Numbered from the stretch's first letter, positions 1-6,854 are shown. The stretch is 8,878 bases of DNA from Bacteroidota bacterium (GCA_021796055.1 JAJYOS010000212.1:1-8878); one strand, 5' to 3'. Translations and numbers: made by a program. Notes: a model not told the origin generated them from the letters alone.

Positions 1-378
1 GATCTTCTGTACAGGGTCGAGCTGGAACAGTGGAACAAACTCCCTAACACGGAGGTAATTGTCACCGTCGACCGCGGTGATTCGACATGGAAGGGACATA
101 TAGGTGTAGTGACAAACCTGTTCTCGTACATCAAGCTTGATTCCGAATCTACGATAGCGATGGTTTGCGGGCCGGAGGTGATGATGAAATATACGGTCGA
201 GGAACTTCAGCGCAGGGGACTCTCCCAGGAACGGATATTCGTCTCGATGGAACGAAATATGAAATGCGGAATCGGGCTTTGCGGGCACTGCCAGTTCGGA
301 CCGAAGTTCATCTGTAAGGACGGTCCCGTTTTCCGGCTGAACGAAGTTTATCAACTTACCGAGAAAAAGGAGTTGTAA
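1..378 (+). CDS. hydG: Group 3b [NiFe] hydrogenase gamma subunit, FAD/NAD(P)-binding (partial, 5' end missing)
   Basis: The reading frame is open from base 1 to the TAA at 376-378, so only the last 125 residues are in the window. The GTG at 109 is internal, because sense codons in the same frame extend upstream to the window edge. The visible part has the end of a ferredoxin-NADP reductase-like nucleotide-binding domain (a VCGPEVMM stretch, typical of the C-terminal NAD(P) site). A cysteine cluster CGIGLCGHC followed by FIC fits a [2Fe-2S] site, as in dihydroorotate dehydrogenase electron-transfer subunits and sulfhydrogenase gamma subunits. By family, this subunit carries FAD and passes electrons between NAD(P)H and the Fe-S chain of the hydrogenase in the cytoplasm. 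The small-subunit gene starts one base after the stop, supporting one operon. A related flavin oxidoreductase is the only real alternative, and the context makes it unlikely. Confidence 0.88.
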   Translation, partial: DLLYRVELEQWNKLPNTEVIVTVDRGDSTWKGHIGVVTNLFSYIKLDSESTIAMVCGPEVMMKYTVEELQRRGLSQERIFVSMERNMKCGIGLCGHCQFGPKFICKDGPVFRLNEVYQLTEKKEL

Positions 379-379
379 C

Positions 380-1168
380 ATGCCTGCCCGCAACAAAGGG
401 AGCAAGCCCAAGGTGGCAGTCTTCAAATTCGCGTCGTGCGACGGCTGCCAGCTTTCGCTACTCGATGCAGAAGAAGAACTCCTGGCGGTTGCCGACGCAA
501 TCGACATCGCTTTCTTCCCGGAGGCAACGCGGAGAATGCTCAAGGGACCCTACGATATCGGAATTGTCGAAGGGAGCATTACGACGCCTCACGATGTGGA
601 GCACATAAGGGAAATCCGCAAATCGTGCGGATCGCTTATCACGATAGGTGCATGTGCAACGGCAGGGGGGATCCAGGCATTGAGGAATTGGAAGGACATC
701 AAGGAGTTTGTACGCATCGTCTATGCTTCCCCCGAACATATTTCGACGCTCGACAGGTCGCTCCCAATAGGTTCCTTCGTGCACGTCGATTTCGAGCTGC
801 GCGGATGCCCGATTAATAAGTACCAGCTCATCGAGGTGATCGGGGCGCTGCTTCACAAGAGGAAGCCCAACATACATACTCACAGCGTCTGCATCGACTG
901 CAAGCTGAAGGGAAACGTCTGCGTCATGGTCGCACACGGCACTCCCTGTCTCGGTCCGGTGACCCAGTCCGGGTGCGGTTCGATCTGTCCCTCGTTCAAC
1001 AGAGGTTGCTATGGCTGCTATGGCCCGATGGAATCACCGAACACCTCCGCACTTGCGGGCCAATTCTCCGAGCTAGGCGAGACCCGGCACGACATATCTC
1101 TCGCCTTCCGCGGATTCAACGCCTACGCCGAAGCCTTCAGAAGAGAAAGTGAAGCTCATGAAAAATAA
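380..1168 (+). CDS. hydD: Group 3b [NiFe] hydrogenase small (delta) subunit
   Basis: This 262-residue protein is the electron-transfer small subunit of a cytoplasmic NAD(P)-linked NiFe hydrogenase. Twelve cysteines can be assigned to three [4Fe-4S] clusters. The proximal set is C20 and C23 (SCDGC), C92 (GACATAGG) and C143 (RGCP). A C-terminal set follows at C171, C174, C181, C190, C199, C203, C210 and C213, ending in GCYGCYGP. There is no twin-arginine signal peptide, which agrees with a cytoplasmic group 3 enzyme and not an exported group 1 enzyme. AAGGAG at 367-372 lies 7 bases before the ATG, inside the end of the preceding gene. The coding end overlaps the large-subunit start by 11 bases. 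Length and cysteine pattern are normal for the family. It is expected to relay electrons from the NiFe site to the gamma/beta subunits; the beta gene is probably upstream of the window. Confidence 0.95.
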   Translation: MPARNKGSKPKVAVFKFASCDGCQLSLLDAEEELLAVADAIDIAFFPEATRRMLKGPYDIGIVEGSITTPHDVEHIREIRKSCGSLITIGACATAGGIQALRNWKDIKEFVRIVYASPEHISTLDRSLPIGSFVHVDFELRGCPINKYQLIEVIGALLHKRKPNIHTHSVCIDCKLKGNVCVMVAHGTPCLGPVTQSGCGSICPSFNRGCYGCYGPMESPNTSALAGQFSELGETRHDISLAFRGFNAYAEAFRRESEAHEK

Positions 1169-2450
1169 ACAGGCCAGAACGATAAAGGTCGACTATCTTG
1201 CCCGTGTCGAGGGAGAAGGCGCTCTGAAAGTGAAGATGAAGGACGGTCGGGTCGATGACGTAAAATTCAGGATATTCGAGCCTCCCCGATTCTTCGAGGC
1301 TTTTCTTCGCGGCAGAAAATACTCAGAAGCGCCGGACATCACCGCACGTATCTGCGGCATTTGCCCGATTGCATACCAGATGAGTTCGGTTCACGCCATG
1401 GAAAACGCATTCGGAGTCAGAGTCGATGGACAGCTCCGCGAGTTGAGGCGACTGATCTACTGCGGCGAATGGATCGAGAGCCATGCGCTCCACGTCTACA
1501 TGCTTCACGCACCTGATTTTCTGGGATATGAGGATGCGATCCAGCTTGCAAAAGACCATCCGGATGCGGTGCAGCGAGGACTCAGGCTCAAGAAAACGGG
1601 CAATGACCTGGTGACAATCCTCGCCGGCAGAGAAATTCACCCGATCAACGTGAAGGTAGGCGGGTTCTATAAGTTACCCGCGAAGAAGGATTTCGTTGAA
1701 ATTCTCGAACGGTTGAAGCGCGCCCGGGACGAAGCTTACGAGACCGTGCTCTGGACCGCCTCGCTGCCGTTCCCTGAGTTCGAATATGACTACGAGTTTG
1801 TCTCGTTAAGTCATCCCGGCGAGTATCCGTTCAACGAAGGGAGGCTTATTTCGAATAAAGGCCTCAACATCGACATTCGCGAATATGAGCTGATCTTCCA
1901 TGAAACCCATGCGTATTACACGAACGCACTTCAGTCGGAGATGAAAGGAAAAGGAGCCTACCTTGTCGGTCCGTTGGCCAGGTTTAATCTGAATTTCGAG
2001 AAGCTCTCGCCGCTTGCGCAGAAGGCTGCAAGAGAGGCGAATGCGGTGCCGCCAATCAAAAACCCGTTCAAGAGCATAGTAGCCCGCGCGGTGGAAGCCC
2101 TTTATGCCTGCGACGAGGCAATCCGCATAATTGAAAACTATGAACAGCCCGAAAAGGCGGCAGTGGATTACTCCGTCCGCCCCGGTTTTGGGTTCGGCTG
2201 CACAGAGGCACCGCGAGGTATCCTTTACCACCGGTATCTGGTCGGGGAGGACGGTGCCATAAGGGACGCCAAGATTGTGCCGCCCACATCTCAGAATCAA
2301 AAAATGATCGAGACAGACCTGAGAAATTTTGTCACCGCCAACATTGAAATGCCAAAGCAGGAGCTGACGCTCAGATGTGAACAGGTCGTGCGGAACTACG
2401 ATCCATGTATCTCGTGCGCCACCCATTTTCTGAAACTGGAAATCTCCTAG
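1158..2450 (+). CDS. hydA: Group 3b [NiFe] hydrogenase large (alpha) subunit
   Basis: This is the catalytic subunit carrying the NiFe(CN)2CO centre that splits or makes H2. Counting from the ATG at 1158 (430 residues), the N-terminal motif contains RVEGEG (about 16-21). The first ligand pair is RICGICP with C66 and C69, and the second is DPCISCATH with C417, C420 and H423. After H423 a 7-residue tail (FLKLEIS) remains, which is the peptide expected to be removed on maturation. Four residues upstream-frame start GTG 1149 would add MKL and is possible, but ATG 1158 has the better start codon and a purine-rich stretch just upstream. Either start overlaps the small-subunit gene, which suggests translational coupling. 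Length is typical of group 3b large subunits. The paired small subunit and the following protease gene confirm the assignment; H2 oxidation versus evolution cannot be read from sequence. Confidence 0.95.
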   Translation: MKNKQARTIKVDYLARVEGEGALKVKMKDGRVDDVKFRIFEPPRFFEAFLRGRKYSEAPDITARICGICPIAYQMSSVHAMENAFGVRVDGQLRELRRLIYCGEWIESHALHVYMLHAPDFLGYEDAIQLAKDHPDAVQRGLRLKKTGNDLVTILAGREIHPINVKVGGFYKLPAKKDFVEILERLKRARDEAYETVLWTASLPFPEFEYDYEFVSLSHPGEYPFNEGRLISNKGLNIDIREYELIFHETHAYYTNALQSEMKGKGAYLVGPLARFNLNFEKLSPLAQKAAREANAVPPIKNPFKSIVARAVEALYACDEAIRIIENYEQPEKAAVDYSVRPGFGFGCTEAPRGILYHRYLVGEDGAIRDAKIVPPTSQNQKMIETDLRNFVTANIEMPKQELTLRCEQVVRNYDPCISCATHFLKLEIS

Positions 2451-2468
2451 CCCGGCGCAGCGAATAAA

Positions 2469-3017
2469 ATGAAGAGTGAAAGCACACCGACCCGAAAAGC
2501 TCCGACCGCTCCCCTGAAAAACGAGAAGAGCGTAAACATCACTATCGTCGGAGTAGGGAATGAATTCAGGGGCGATGACGGTGCAGGTATACTGGCTGTG
2601 AGAATGCTGAAAGAGAAAGTGCCGGCGGATGTGAGGACGGCCGAACTCGCGGGCGATCAGTCCGGCCTCCTTGAGTTAATGCGGTCCAGCGACGCATTGG
2701 TAATAATAGATGCTGTCAGGTCGTCCGCTGCCGCCGGCACAATCTTCCGGGTTGATGCGAGCGAGGACCCCATGCCGGAACATTTCTTCTCCTTCTCGAC
2801 GCACGCTTTTGATTCCGCACATGCTGTGGAGCTCGCGCGCACATTGAAACTGCTGCCGAGGAGAGTAATTTTCTACGGGATAGTCGGGAAGGAGTTCTCC
2901 TACTCTTCCGGTCTCACCCAGGAAGTGACGGAGTCAGTCAATCTGATTCAGACGAATATTCAGAACGAGATTAAGGCCGCACTCCAGCGGGAGGCACCGG
3001 TCGAAGATGACGCCTGA
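2469..3017 (+). CDS. Hydrogenase maturation endopeptidase (HyaD/HybD/HycI family)
   Basis: This 182-residue protein is a nickel-dependent aspartyl-type protease that cuts the C-terminal extension of the large subunit after the active-site His. The family N-terminal motif is seen as VGVGNEFRGDDGAG (about 27-40). The likely Ni-contacting residues, by analogy with E. coli HybD Glu16/Asp62/His93, are D37, D81 (in IIDAV) and H112 (in STHAFD). The gene follows the large subunit by 18 bases, so the substrate is most likely HydA, which has a 7-residue tail. The first 22 or so residues before the beta strand are longer than usual and rich in Ser, Thr, Pro and Lys. No better in-frame start is visible downstream and there is no obvious Shine-Dalgarno, so the start is the least certain part. 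Confidence 0.92.
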   Translation: MKSESTPTRKAPTAPLKNEKSVNITIVGVGNEFRGDDGAGILAVRMLKEKVPADVRTAELAGDQSGLLELMRSSDALVIIDAVRSSAAAGTIFRVDASEDPMPEHFFSFSTHAFDSAHAVELARTLKLLPRRVIFYGIVGKEFSYSSGLTQEVTESVNLIQTNIQNEIKAALQREAPVEDDA

Positions 3018-3026
3018 CGGCGTCGA

Positions 3027-3075
3027 ACGGAAGAGTTTCGTTCCGGGTAGCAATGCACGGCCTTGCTATTTCCGT
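3027..3075. terminator. Possible hairpin between convergent genes
   Basis: Between the convergent protease and TPR genes there is a 6-base inverted repeat TAGCAA (3048-3053)/TTGCTA (3063-3068). It is nested inside ACGGAA (3027-3032)/TTCCGT (3070-3075). CGGAA can also pair with TTCCG at 3041-3045, giving an alternative smaller hairpin. Another short stem, CCGGT/ACCGG, lies at 3126-3139. None is followed by a clear T-run, so a rho-independent terminator is only a guess from position. Confidence 0.25.
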
Positions 3076-3171
3076 CCATAATGGAGTGATAATTAATCAT
3101 GAAATCAGCCGGACCGTGTCAGGACCCGGTTTTCACCGGATCTAAGCTCTGAATAAAAGATGTAGCTCCTG

Positions 3172-3864
3172 CTACTCTACTTTTGCCTGCGCCATGTAGT
3201 AAGCCAGATTACCCGCATACGGCGAATTTGGAAAGTCCTTTTGCACTCTCGTGAGGAGGCCGATTGCCCTGTCTTTTTTCCCGACCTTGATGTAGTTTCT
3301 CGCGGCTCCGACCAGGTACTGAGGCGTCATGAAATTCTTCGAATCGCGGGAGGCCGCTCTCTCGTAATACTCCGCCGCCTTCTTGTGATCGCCTTGAATC
3401 TCGTAAACTTCCGCGACTCCTGCATCGGCACTGGCTTTCAGAAACTTGTCACTTCCGTCGTAGTCCTTGAAATACTTCATGGCATCGGTGTAATCACCGA
3501 GGTAGTAATAACAATCGGCGAGGTAAACCTTTGCCGCTTCGCCCGTCTCAGAATTGCCGTAGTTGTCGACAATCGATTTCAATCCCGGAATGTTGTGTGC
3601 AGGATCTCCGTTAATCGCGACCTGATAAGCGCCGCCATCGAAGTAGTTGAGAACCTGGGAGAGGTCCGTCGCAGCCTTCCGGTTGTTGGCGTCCACATTG
3701 TTCAGATATGCCACCACGACCACCACGGCTATTACCAGTCCGGTTATTAAACCGCTTACGATCTTCCTGTTGTTGCGAAGAAGATCCATCGTCTTGAAAT
3801 AGGTGGTGACCAGCTTGTCTTGCTTGAGTTCCTTTTTGGTAATCTTTTTTCTGGGCTTGAGCAT
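3172..3864 (-). CDS. Membrane-anchored TPR protein
   Basis: This 230-residue protein has a very basic N-terminus (residues 1-34, KPRKKITKKELKQDK). One strongly hydrophobic segment follows at about 35-53 and would anchor it in the inner membrane with the N-terminus inside. The rest is soluble and helical, with at least three TPR-like repeats. The clearest cover about 109-136 (YLADCYYYLGDYTDAMKYF), 146-172 (GVAEVYEIQGDHKKAAEYYE) and 186-213 (AARNYIKVGKKDRAIGLL). Layout and length resemble YfgM-like/TPR_21 proteins that act as periplasmic chaperone adaptors near the Sec translocon or in envelope assembly, but its partner cannot be told from sequence. GAGGAA (top-strand TTCCTC, 3871-3876) lies 6 bases before the ATG and supports the start. 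It is convergent with the hydrogenase operon and divergent from the DUF2892 gene, so it looks monocistronic and not functionally tied to either. Confidence 0.85.
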   Translation of the reverse strand: MLKPRKKITKKELKQDKLVTTYFKTMDLLRNNRKIVSGLITGLVIAVVVVVAYLNNVDANNRKAATDLSQVLNYFDGGAYQVAINGDPAHNIPGLKSIVDNYGNSETGEAAKVYLADCYYYLGDYTDAMKYFKDYDGSDKFLKASADAGVAEVYEIQGDHKKAAEYYERAASRDSKNFMTPQYLVGAARNYIKVGKKDRAIGLLTRVQKDFPNSPYAGNLAYYMAQAKVE

Positions 3865-3906
3865 GCAACATTCCTCTTGATTTCTAATAATTTAGCAAAA
3901 CCGACC

Positions 3907-3916
3907 TTTCTAGAAA
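3907..3916. promoter_or_regulatory. Perfect 10-base palindrome in a divergent intergenic region
   Basis: TTTCTAGAAA is self-complementary and lies in the 246-base spacer between the divergent TPR and DUF2892 genes, about 43 bases upstream of the TPR start codon. Its position would suit an operator for the TPR gene. A palindrome of this length can arise by chance and I see no second copy in the window. The spacer holds no other gene that I can support. Confidence 0.15.
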
Positions 3917-4100
3917 AGGAATTTCTTGGCGCATCGAAGCATTCGAAAATACCGGGGAAAAGCGCGAATATTGGTGTTTCAATTCAGTCTCGCGTGAATC
4001 CAGCCGCTTTGGAATTTCAACACAAGCTGTGCATCTTTCTTCCGCAGAGACGAGGAAACCTTCTTCGCTCCCCTGCATCATATAGACTGAACAAACAATT

Positions 4101-4105
4101 GGAGG
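4101..4105 (+). promoter_or_regulatory. Strong Shine-Dalgarno fixing the DUF2892 start
   Basis: GGAGG sits 5 bases before the ATG at 4111. It decides the start of the 66-residue membrane protein against the much longer in-frame opening that runs upstream to 3820 without resembling protein. Confidence 0.75.
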
Positions 4106-4110
4106 AAATC

Positions 4111-4311
4111 ATGGACAAAAATATCGGATCGGCTGACAAATGGATCAGGATAATTGTCGGACTTTTCCTGATAAGCCTGGATTTCTGGGGACCACGTACC
4201 GCCTGGGGCTGGATCGGTTTGATTCCTCTTGCGACAGCCTTGATCGGTTTTTGCCCTCTTTACGCGCCGTTCAAATTTTCCACCCGTAAACAAGAACAAA
4301 AAACGGCATAG
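4111..4311 (+). CDS. DUF2892 (YgaP-like) small inner-membrane protein
   Basis: This 66-residue protein has two hydrophobic segments, about 11-25 (WIRIIVGLFLISLDF) and 31-49 (AWGWIGLIPLATALIGFCP). They form a hairpin in the membrane. The order of motifs (NxGxxDKxIR at the start, then GLIPLxTxLIGFCPLY) is the PF11127/DUF2892 pattern seen in the membrane part of YgaP and in many stand-alone small proteins. C48 in GFCPLY is the conserved cysteine of the family. The C-terminus is short, basic and polar, with no further Cys. The function of stand-alone members is not established; YgaP itself joins this segment to a rhodanese domain, so a sulfur-transfer or thiol link is possible but unproven. The downstream neighbour is a disulfide oxidoreductase, which fits a redox theme. 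The start is set by GGAGG 5 bases upstream. Confidence 0.87.
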   Translation: MDKNIGSADKWIRIIVGLFLISLDFWGPRTAWGWIGLIPLATALIGFCPLYAPFKFSTRKQEQKTA

Positions 4312-4473
4312 AAACCGCGATCCGTATCGGGTCGGACCCCAATGTCCGCCGGCCCTCGGATTGAAACAAGCTGAGAGGCGAAACTCCGGGGCAGTCAAGT
4401 TTGAGGCGGAAGCTGTTTTGAGCGCTTCATAGTAGAAAGTTCAGATTGCGGCCCGGCCGCGTTAGGAGCAATA
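4312..4473 (+). other. Hairpin-rich spacer or leader before the disulfide oxidoreductase gene
   Basis: This 162-base non-coding stretch holds several short inverted repeats: CGAT/ATCG (4318-4329), CGGAC/GTCCG (4333-4348), GAAGC/GCTTC in the region about 4408-4430, and GCGGCC-C-GGCCGC (4448-4460). The last ends 3 bases before the AGGAG Shine-Dalgarno (4464-4468). The CTGAGAGG near 4370 recalls part of the TPP riboswitch, but the second conserved element is absent. No known riboswitch class was recognised. It may include the terminator of the DUF2892 gene plus the promoter and leader of the next gene. Confidence 0.3.
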
Positions 4474-5127
4474 ATGTTTCTAGACCAACAAGCCCAGAAC
4501 GAGATCAAGAAGAGATTCGCGAACCTCGTGAATCCCGTTAAGATCATTAACTTCACACAGTCGCTGGAATGCCAGTATTGCAGGGAGACGAGGCAGATAT
4601 TGGAAGAGCTGACAGCTCTTTCCGACAAACTCAGTCTGGAGGTCCTCAACTTCATCAGTGACAAAGAGCAGGTCGAGAAATACAATATCGACAAGATCCC
4701 CGCGACGGTGATTGCCTCCCCGGATGTCGATTACGGGATAAGGTATTACGGGATTCCATCCGGATATGAATTCGCGTCGCTGCTCGAGAGCATCGAGATG
4801 GTCTCGACTCAAACCCATGAACTGAGCGACGAAGTTGCCGAACAGGTGAAAATGATCAGCGAGCCCGTTCACATCCAGGTCTTCGTCACGCCGACCTGTC
4901 CTTACTGCCCCAGAGCTGTCTACACCGGCCACCAACTCGCCTTTCTGAACAAGAACATCAGGGCCGACATGGTGGAAGCCACGGAATTCCCCCACCTGTC
5001 GATGAAGTACAACGTCCGCGGCGTGCCGAGAGTCGTGATTAACGAGACTCACCACTTCGAAGGTGCGCTTCCCGACGAGGCGTTCGTCGATGAGATTCTG
5101 AAGGCTCTGGGCAAGAAACAGAACTGA
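4474..5127 (+). CDS. Protein disulfide oxidoreductase, two-domain glutaredoxin-like
   Basis: This 217-residue protein consists of two tandem thioredoxin folds. The first has CQYC (C33, C36) and a cis-Pro loop at IPATV (P77). The second has CPYC (C142, C145) and a cis-Pro loop at VPRVV (P185). This is the arrangement of the archaeal/thermophile PDO family (TIGR02187 type), and the motif pair CQYC then CPYC is the one known from Pyrococcus furiosus PDO. Length is close to the roughly 226 residues of that protein. No signal peptide is visible, so it should act in the cytoplasm on protein disulfides (reduction, oxidation or isomerisation), probably recharged by a thioredoxin-reductase-like flavoprotein not in the window. 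AGGAG at 4464-4468 lies 5 bases before the ATG. It follows the DUF2892 gene in the same direction, but the long spacer suggests its own promoter or leader. An AhpF-N-terminal-like role is an alternative. Confidence 0.9.
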   Translation: MFLDQQAQNEIKKRFANLVNPVKIINFTQSLECQYCRETRQILEELTALSDKLSLEVLNFISDKEQVEKYNIDKIPATVIASPDVDYGIRYYGIPSGYEFASLLESIEMVSTQTHELSDEVAEQVKMISEPVHIQVFVTPTCPYCPRAVYTGHQLAFLNKNIRADMVEATEFPHLSMKYNVRGVPRVVINETHHFEGALPDEAFVDEILKALGKKQN

Positions 5128-5146
5128 CCGACAAGCTGATCCCCGT

Positions 5147-5179
5147 GCCCGGAGTTTGCCGGGACGACAAATCCCGGGC
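5147..5179 (+). terminator. Mutually exclusive GC-rich hairpins after the disulfide oxidoreductase gene
   Basis: Three arms can pair in different ways: CCCGG/CCGGG (5148-5152 with 5159-5163), CCGGGA/TCCCGG (5159-5164 with 5172-5177), and GCCCGG/CCGGGC (5147-5152 with 5174-5179). They begin 20 bases after the stop codon and lie between convergent genes, so termination in one or both directions is plausible. No T-run follows on either strand, so it is not a canonical rho-independent terminator. Confidence 0.35.
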
Positions 5180-5219
5180 GATCTAATATCCACTTCGGGC
5201 TATCGGCAGATTCGGGTTT

Positions 5220-5330
5220 TCATCCTTTCGAGTCCAGGATGTCACCGATGGCTTTGAGGACCGCCGAAGCCGAAAACTTTCGGGAAGAATCCCCGTCTTT
5301 AATTACGAGGATCCTTCCTTTTCTCGCCAT
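5220..5330 (-). CDS. Possible small protein of 36 residues, unrecognised
   Basis: An ATG at 5330 opens a 36-codon frame ending in TGA. Its product begins MARKGRILVIKDGD and ends KAIGDILDSKG. GGGGA lies 4-5 bases before the ATG, and an in-frame GTG at 5351 would give 43 residues. It lies 42 bases beyond the stop of the DEAD-box helicase gene and in the same frame, with only sense codons between. The sequence has a balanced, protein-like composition with a beta-strand-like start (GRILVIKD) and an amphipathic helix-like end. I do not recognise a family. It might be a true small gene co-transcribed with the helicase, a former C-terminal extension cut off by a stop codon, or chance. The 14-base inverted repeat at 5270-5283 (CCGAAA/TTTCGG) lies inside it. 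Confidence 0.3.
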   Translation of the reverse strand: MARKGRILVIKDGDSSRKFSASAVLKAIGDILDSKG

Positions 5331-5372
5331 AACTTCCCCGGTCTCACTCACAGCGGTTACACAATCTTCATT

Positions 5373-6569
5373 CTACCGTCGATGACGCCTGCCCTTTGGG
5401 ACTTCGCCGCCCCTTCTTTGCTCTTTCCCCTGCATCGGAGCAGGAGCCGGCCTGGGTGTCCGTACAAGCACATCTCCCGATTCCTTGAGAGTGATTTCTC
5501 CCTGGTACTTGAATAGAATCTGCTTGAAAAACTTTCTCTCTTCTTCAGTAGCAACGAGAGAGACCGCTTCGCCCTTTTGTCCGGCGCGGGCCGTCCTTCC
5601 GACGCGGTGGGTGTATGACTCGACGTCCTTCGGTATTTCGTAATTGTAAACATGCGAGACATCATCTATGTGCAATCCGCGGGCTGCGACATCGGTCGCG
5701 ACTAGAACGGTGAACTTCTCCCTCCGGAAATCATCCGTTACTTTCTCGCGCTGGGGCTGGGACATGTTCCCGTTTAGCGCGCGTGCCTGTATCCCCATTT
5801 CCGTCAGCTTCTTGGAGACCTTCACCGTAATATGCTTCCTGTTGCAAAAAATGATTGCCAGCTGTCTTTCCTGTCCCAGCAAGGCTGCGAGAAGATCGAG
5901 CTTCGCTTCCGGAGTAACCCGGTAATAGACCTGGCGGAGGAATATCGGCTTCACCGTCGACGCGAACCGTACGTTCTTCGGATTGTGAAGATACTTTGCC
6001 GCCAGCTTTTCGATTTCCTTCGGGACTGTTGCGCTGAAGAGGAGAGTCTGATGCTGTGCCGGAAGCTGCGCGGCGATTCGCTCCACGTCGCGTATGAATC
6101 CCATATCCAGCATACGGTCCGCCTCATCGCAGACGAAATATCTTATCGAGTTGAGTCTGACGGCGTTCCTGTTGATCAGATCAATCAGCCGGCCGGGCGT
6201 CGCGACGATTATATTCGCCTGCCTCAGCTTCGCGGCCTGGGTGTTTATCGAGACTCCGCCGTAGACGGGCACGATTCCCAGGTGCTTACCTGCAGAAAAT
6301 TTTACGAATTCCCCCGCGACCTGGGTGGCAAGCTCTCTTGTCGGAACCAGGACGAGGGCCTTCAGCCCGTCGCGTTTCTTCAATTGTTCAATTATAGGTA
6401 TCGCAAAGCTCAACGTCTTCCCCGAACCTGTCTCAGACTGGGCGAGGACATCCTGCCCGTTTGCAATGGCCGGAATAATTTCCTCCTGGACCGGCGTCGC
6501 CACCGTTATTCCCTGTGCTTCAAGCAATCTTGTTATTTCTTCGCTCAGCACAAATGACTGTGATTTCAT
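5373..6569 (-). CDS. DEAD-box ATP-dependent RNA helicase
   Basis: This 398-residue protein has all DEAD-box motifs in order: Q motif (GITVATPVQ, Q28), motif I SETGSGKT (45-52, K51), Ia PTRELA (76-81), GG (104-105), Ib TPGRL (124-128), II DEAD (148-151), III SAT (179-181), IV IIFCN (239-243), V ATDVAARGLHID (291-302) and VI HRVGRTARAG (321-330). It should unwind or remodel RNA using ATP in the cytoplasm, for example in ribosome assembly or cold adaptation. The short C-terminal tail (about 370-398) is rich in Pro, Gly, Arg and Lys, fits nonspecific RNA contact, and lacks a DbpA- or CsdA-type RNA-binding domain, so it is closest to the RhlE-like minimal group. GAAAGG lies about 6 bases before the ATG. 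It is in the same direction as cydAB but 285 bases away, with its own AT-rich upstream region, so it is probably a separate transcript. Confidence 0.95.
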   Translation of the reverse strand: MKSQSFVLSEEITRLLEAQGITVATPVQEEIIPAIANGQDVLAQSETGSGKTLSFAIPIIEQLKKRDGLKALVLVPTRELATQVAGEFVKFSAGKHLGIVPVYGGVSINTQAAKLRQANIIVATPGRLIDLINRNAVRLNSIRYFVCDEADRMLDMGFIRDVERIAAQLPAQHQTLLFSATVPKEIEKLAAKYLHNPKNVRFASTVKPIFLRQVYYRVTPEAKLDLLAALLGQERQLAIIFCNRKHITVKVSKKLTEMGIQARALNGNMSQPQREKVTDDFRREKFTVLVATDVAARGLHIDDVSHVYNYEIPKDVESYTHRVGRTARAGQKGEAVSLVATEEERKFFKQILFKYQGEITLKESGDVLVRTPRPAPAPMQGKEQRRGGEVPKGRRHRR

Positions 6570-6583
6570 TAAAACCTTTCACT

Positions 6584-6599
6584 TATATATATGATTGTA
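6584..6599 (-). promoter_or_regulatory. AT-rich candidate promoter of the DEAD-box helicase gene
   Basis: Reading the - strand, TACAAT (top-strand 6594-6599) is followed by an alternating TATATATA run (6584-6592), 15-30 bases before the helicase ATG. Either could serve as a -10 element with a very short leader. No convincing -35 element lies at the usual spacing, so the call rests on AT content and position. Confidence 0.2.
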
Positions 6600-6832
6600 A
6601 TTGGGAATCAGTTACTGAGAAGGAGTACGGGTCCTTTGCTATCAGAAGTATCCTTAGAAGAAGACCAAATCCCGGCTTCTGAACACCGTCGCCCGTTCTT
6701 CTATTCAGGTGGGGAGAAGATGTTTCTGTTACTTGGTATAATATAGTGAATGCGGAAGGATAGTTATGCAACCTTTATTTGCGGGCCTGCAATATCCGTC
6801 TGAACGGGCCGGATTCGCCGTTGTTTCGAAGA

Positions 6833-6844
6833 GCGTCACGACGC
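6833..6844 (-). terminator. Short hairpin just after cydB
   Basis: GCGTC-AC-GACGC forms a 5-base stem 10 bases beyond the cydB stop. A second stem AACGG/CCGTT lies at 6803-6822. Neither is followed by a real T-run on the - strand, so termination of the cyd transcript here is only suggested. Confidence 0.25.
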
Positions 6845-6854
6845 AAGCAGCATC

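Noticed and set aside
109..378. A complete 89-residue gene starting at GTG 109
   Set aside because: The same frame is open and protein-like back to base 1, and the fold needs the upstream part; it is the 3' end of a longer gene.
3820..4311. A 163-residue gene including the DUF2892 protein
   Set aside because: The upstream part lies partly antisense to the TPR gene and has no family likeness; the conserved protein starts at 4111 after a strong GGAGG.
4368..4400. TPP riboswitch, because of a CTGAGAGG sequence
   Set aside because: The second conserved half (an ACCTGATCTGG-like element) is missing and the downstream gene has no thiamin role.
4480..5193. A 237-codon open frame antisense to the disulfide oxidoreductase gene
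   Set aside because: The sense protein has clear double CxxC domains; the antisense product has no recognisable features and is a codon-bias shadow.
5832..6557. A 241-codon open frame antisense to the DEAD-box gene
   Set aside because: The helicase motifs are all on the other strand; this product has composition typical of an antisense shadow.
6583..6771. A 62-residue - strand ORF upstream of the helicase
   Set aside because: No Shine-Dalgarno, no family likeness, and it occupies the likely promoter region of the helicase gene.
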